This document shows, in pieces, positions 5,560 through 5,845 of a stretch of 5,845 nt of DNA; positions within the stretch are counted from its first letter, which is position 1; every line of letters begins with the position of its first letter. The notes below the pieces were generated by a model. It worked only from the letters and a program-made list of their open reading frames with translations, had not been told where the DNA came from and made no database searches. The stretch comes from Terriglobia bacterium (GTDB taxonomy: Bacteria > Acidobacteriota > Terriglobia > UBA7540). The translations under genes were made by a program, and so were the position numbers. The stretch lies in the NCBI GenBank assembly GCA_030049455.1, contig JASIKV010000042.1:1-5845 (forward strand), given 5' to 3'.

Positions 5560-5845
5560 ATGCCGCTCTCCCCTTCGAATTCGGAAGCAGCCACCGTCGC
5601 ATCAGCCGCCCGCGCCTGGCGAAGCCCCGAATACTGGCTGTACGGAACCTGGGCGCTGCTGGCGGCGGGCCTGCTGCTGTACTCGCAAACCTTGTCATTC
5701 ACTGAAGACGAAGGATTTCACCTGCTGGCCGCGCAATTGATCAAGGGCGGCATGCGCCCGTTTCTTGATTTCTGTTTTCCCCAGACACCTCTCAACGCCT
5801 ACTGGAATGCCTTTCTGATGCGTGTGGGGGGAGAAAGCTGGCGCG
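5560..5845 (+). CDS. GT39/ArnT-like GT-C membrane glycosyltransferase, N-terminal part
   Basis: The first 95 codons of a gene cut by the right edge. A 24-residue polar N-terminus leads into the first membrane helix (about 26-45), then an extracytoplasmic loop with TEDEGFHLLAAQLIKGG (48-64), FLDF (68-71) and FPQTPLNAYWNA (73-84). An acidic DE pair just after the first helix, then an aromatic-x-D and a Q-x-P motif, is the standard start of GT-C enzymes of the PMT/ArnT (GT39/GT83) group. These use polyprenyl-phosphate sugars to glycosylate proteins or lipids on the outer face of the membrane. Asp50 is the likely catalytic base by analogy. The frame is stopped by the TGA at 5488-5490, with no ATG, GTG or TTG before 5560, so the start is secure despite lacking a ribosome site. 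Donor and acceptor cannot be predicted. It follows the TPR gene by 87 bp and seems separately transcribed. Confidence 0.82.
   Translation, partial: MPLSPSNSEAATVASAARAWRSPEYWLYGTWALLAAGLLLYSQTLSFTEDEGFHLLAAQLIKGGMRPFLDFCFPQTPLNAYWNAFLMRVGGESWR

Noticed and set aside
1..5845. Mobile element, CRISPR, tRNA/rRNA or defence system
   Set aside because: I saw no transposase-like product, terminal repeats, regularly spaced repeats or cloverleaf-like sequence. All well-supported genes are membrane or exported proteins.

Overview
The window is about 5.8 kb of G+C-rich (roughly 60%, estimated by eye) bacterial DNA with dense single-gene units and short intergenic gaps. It looks like an ordinary chromosomal region of a soil-type Gram-negative bacterium. 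The combination of a DoxX-type membrane protein with a C-terminal beta-rich domain, a secreted TPR protein carrying the HYxIHAxED and GHxVHMPxHIYxRVGDY motifs, and Shine-Dalgarno use that varies from strong to absent suggests Acidobacteriota. That assignment is inference from family resemblance, not proof.

Layout, left to right. (1) The 5' end of a leftward gene for an exported protein (1-113) runs off the left edge. (2) A 185-bp divergent gap separates it from a rightward DoxX-like integral membrane protein with a soluble C-terminal domain (299-1669). (3) After a 22-bp convergent gap comes a leftward SLC13/ArsB-superfamily anion permease (1692-2936). (4) A 178-bp divergent gap holds back-to-back promoter candidates and a perfect CCCTTTA-AG-TAAAGGG dyad. 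(5) A rightward small FUSC-family membrane protein follows (3115-3618). (6) Next is a rightward secreted TPR protein of 579 residues (3733-5472). (7) The first 95 codons of a rightward GT39/ArnT-like GT-C glycosyltransferase (5560-5845) run off the right edge, preceded by a good sigma70-type promoter placed so close that the message may be leaderless.

All the genes act at or beyond the cytoplasmic membrane: one exported protein, three multi-pass membrane proteins, one secreted scaffold-like protein and one membrane glycosyltransferase. Strand switches and separate promoter candidates argue against one operon. At most, the FUSC and TPR genes could be partly co-transcribed across a 114-bp gap. 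I see no metabolic pathway, mobile element, CRISPR array, RNA gene or defence system. No intergenic stretch exceeds 300 bases. I do not see a convincing undescribed multi-gene system. The points most worth a second look are the dyad over the FUSC promoter, the possible leaderless glycosyltransferase message, the histidine-rich motifs of the TPR protein and the DoxX/beta-domain fusion.
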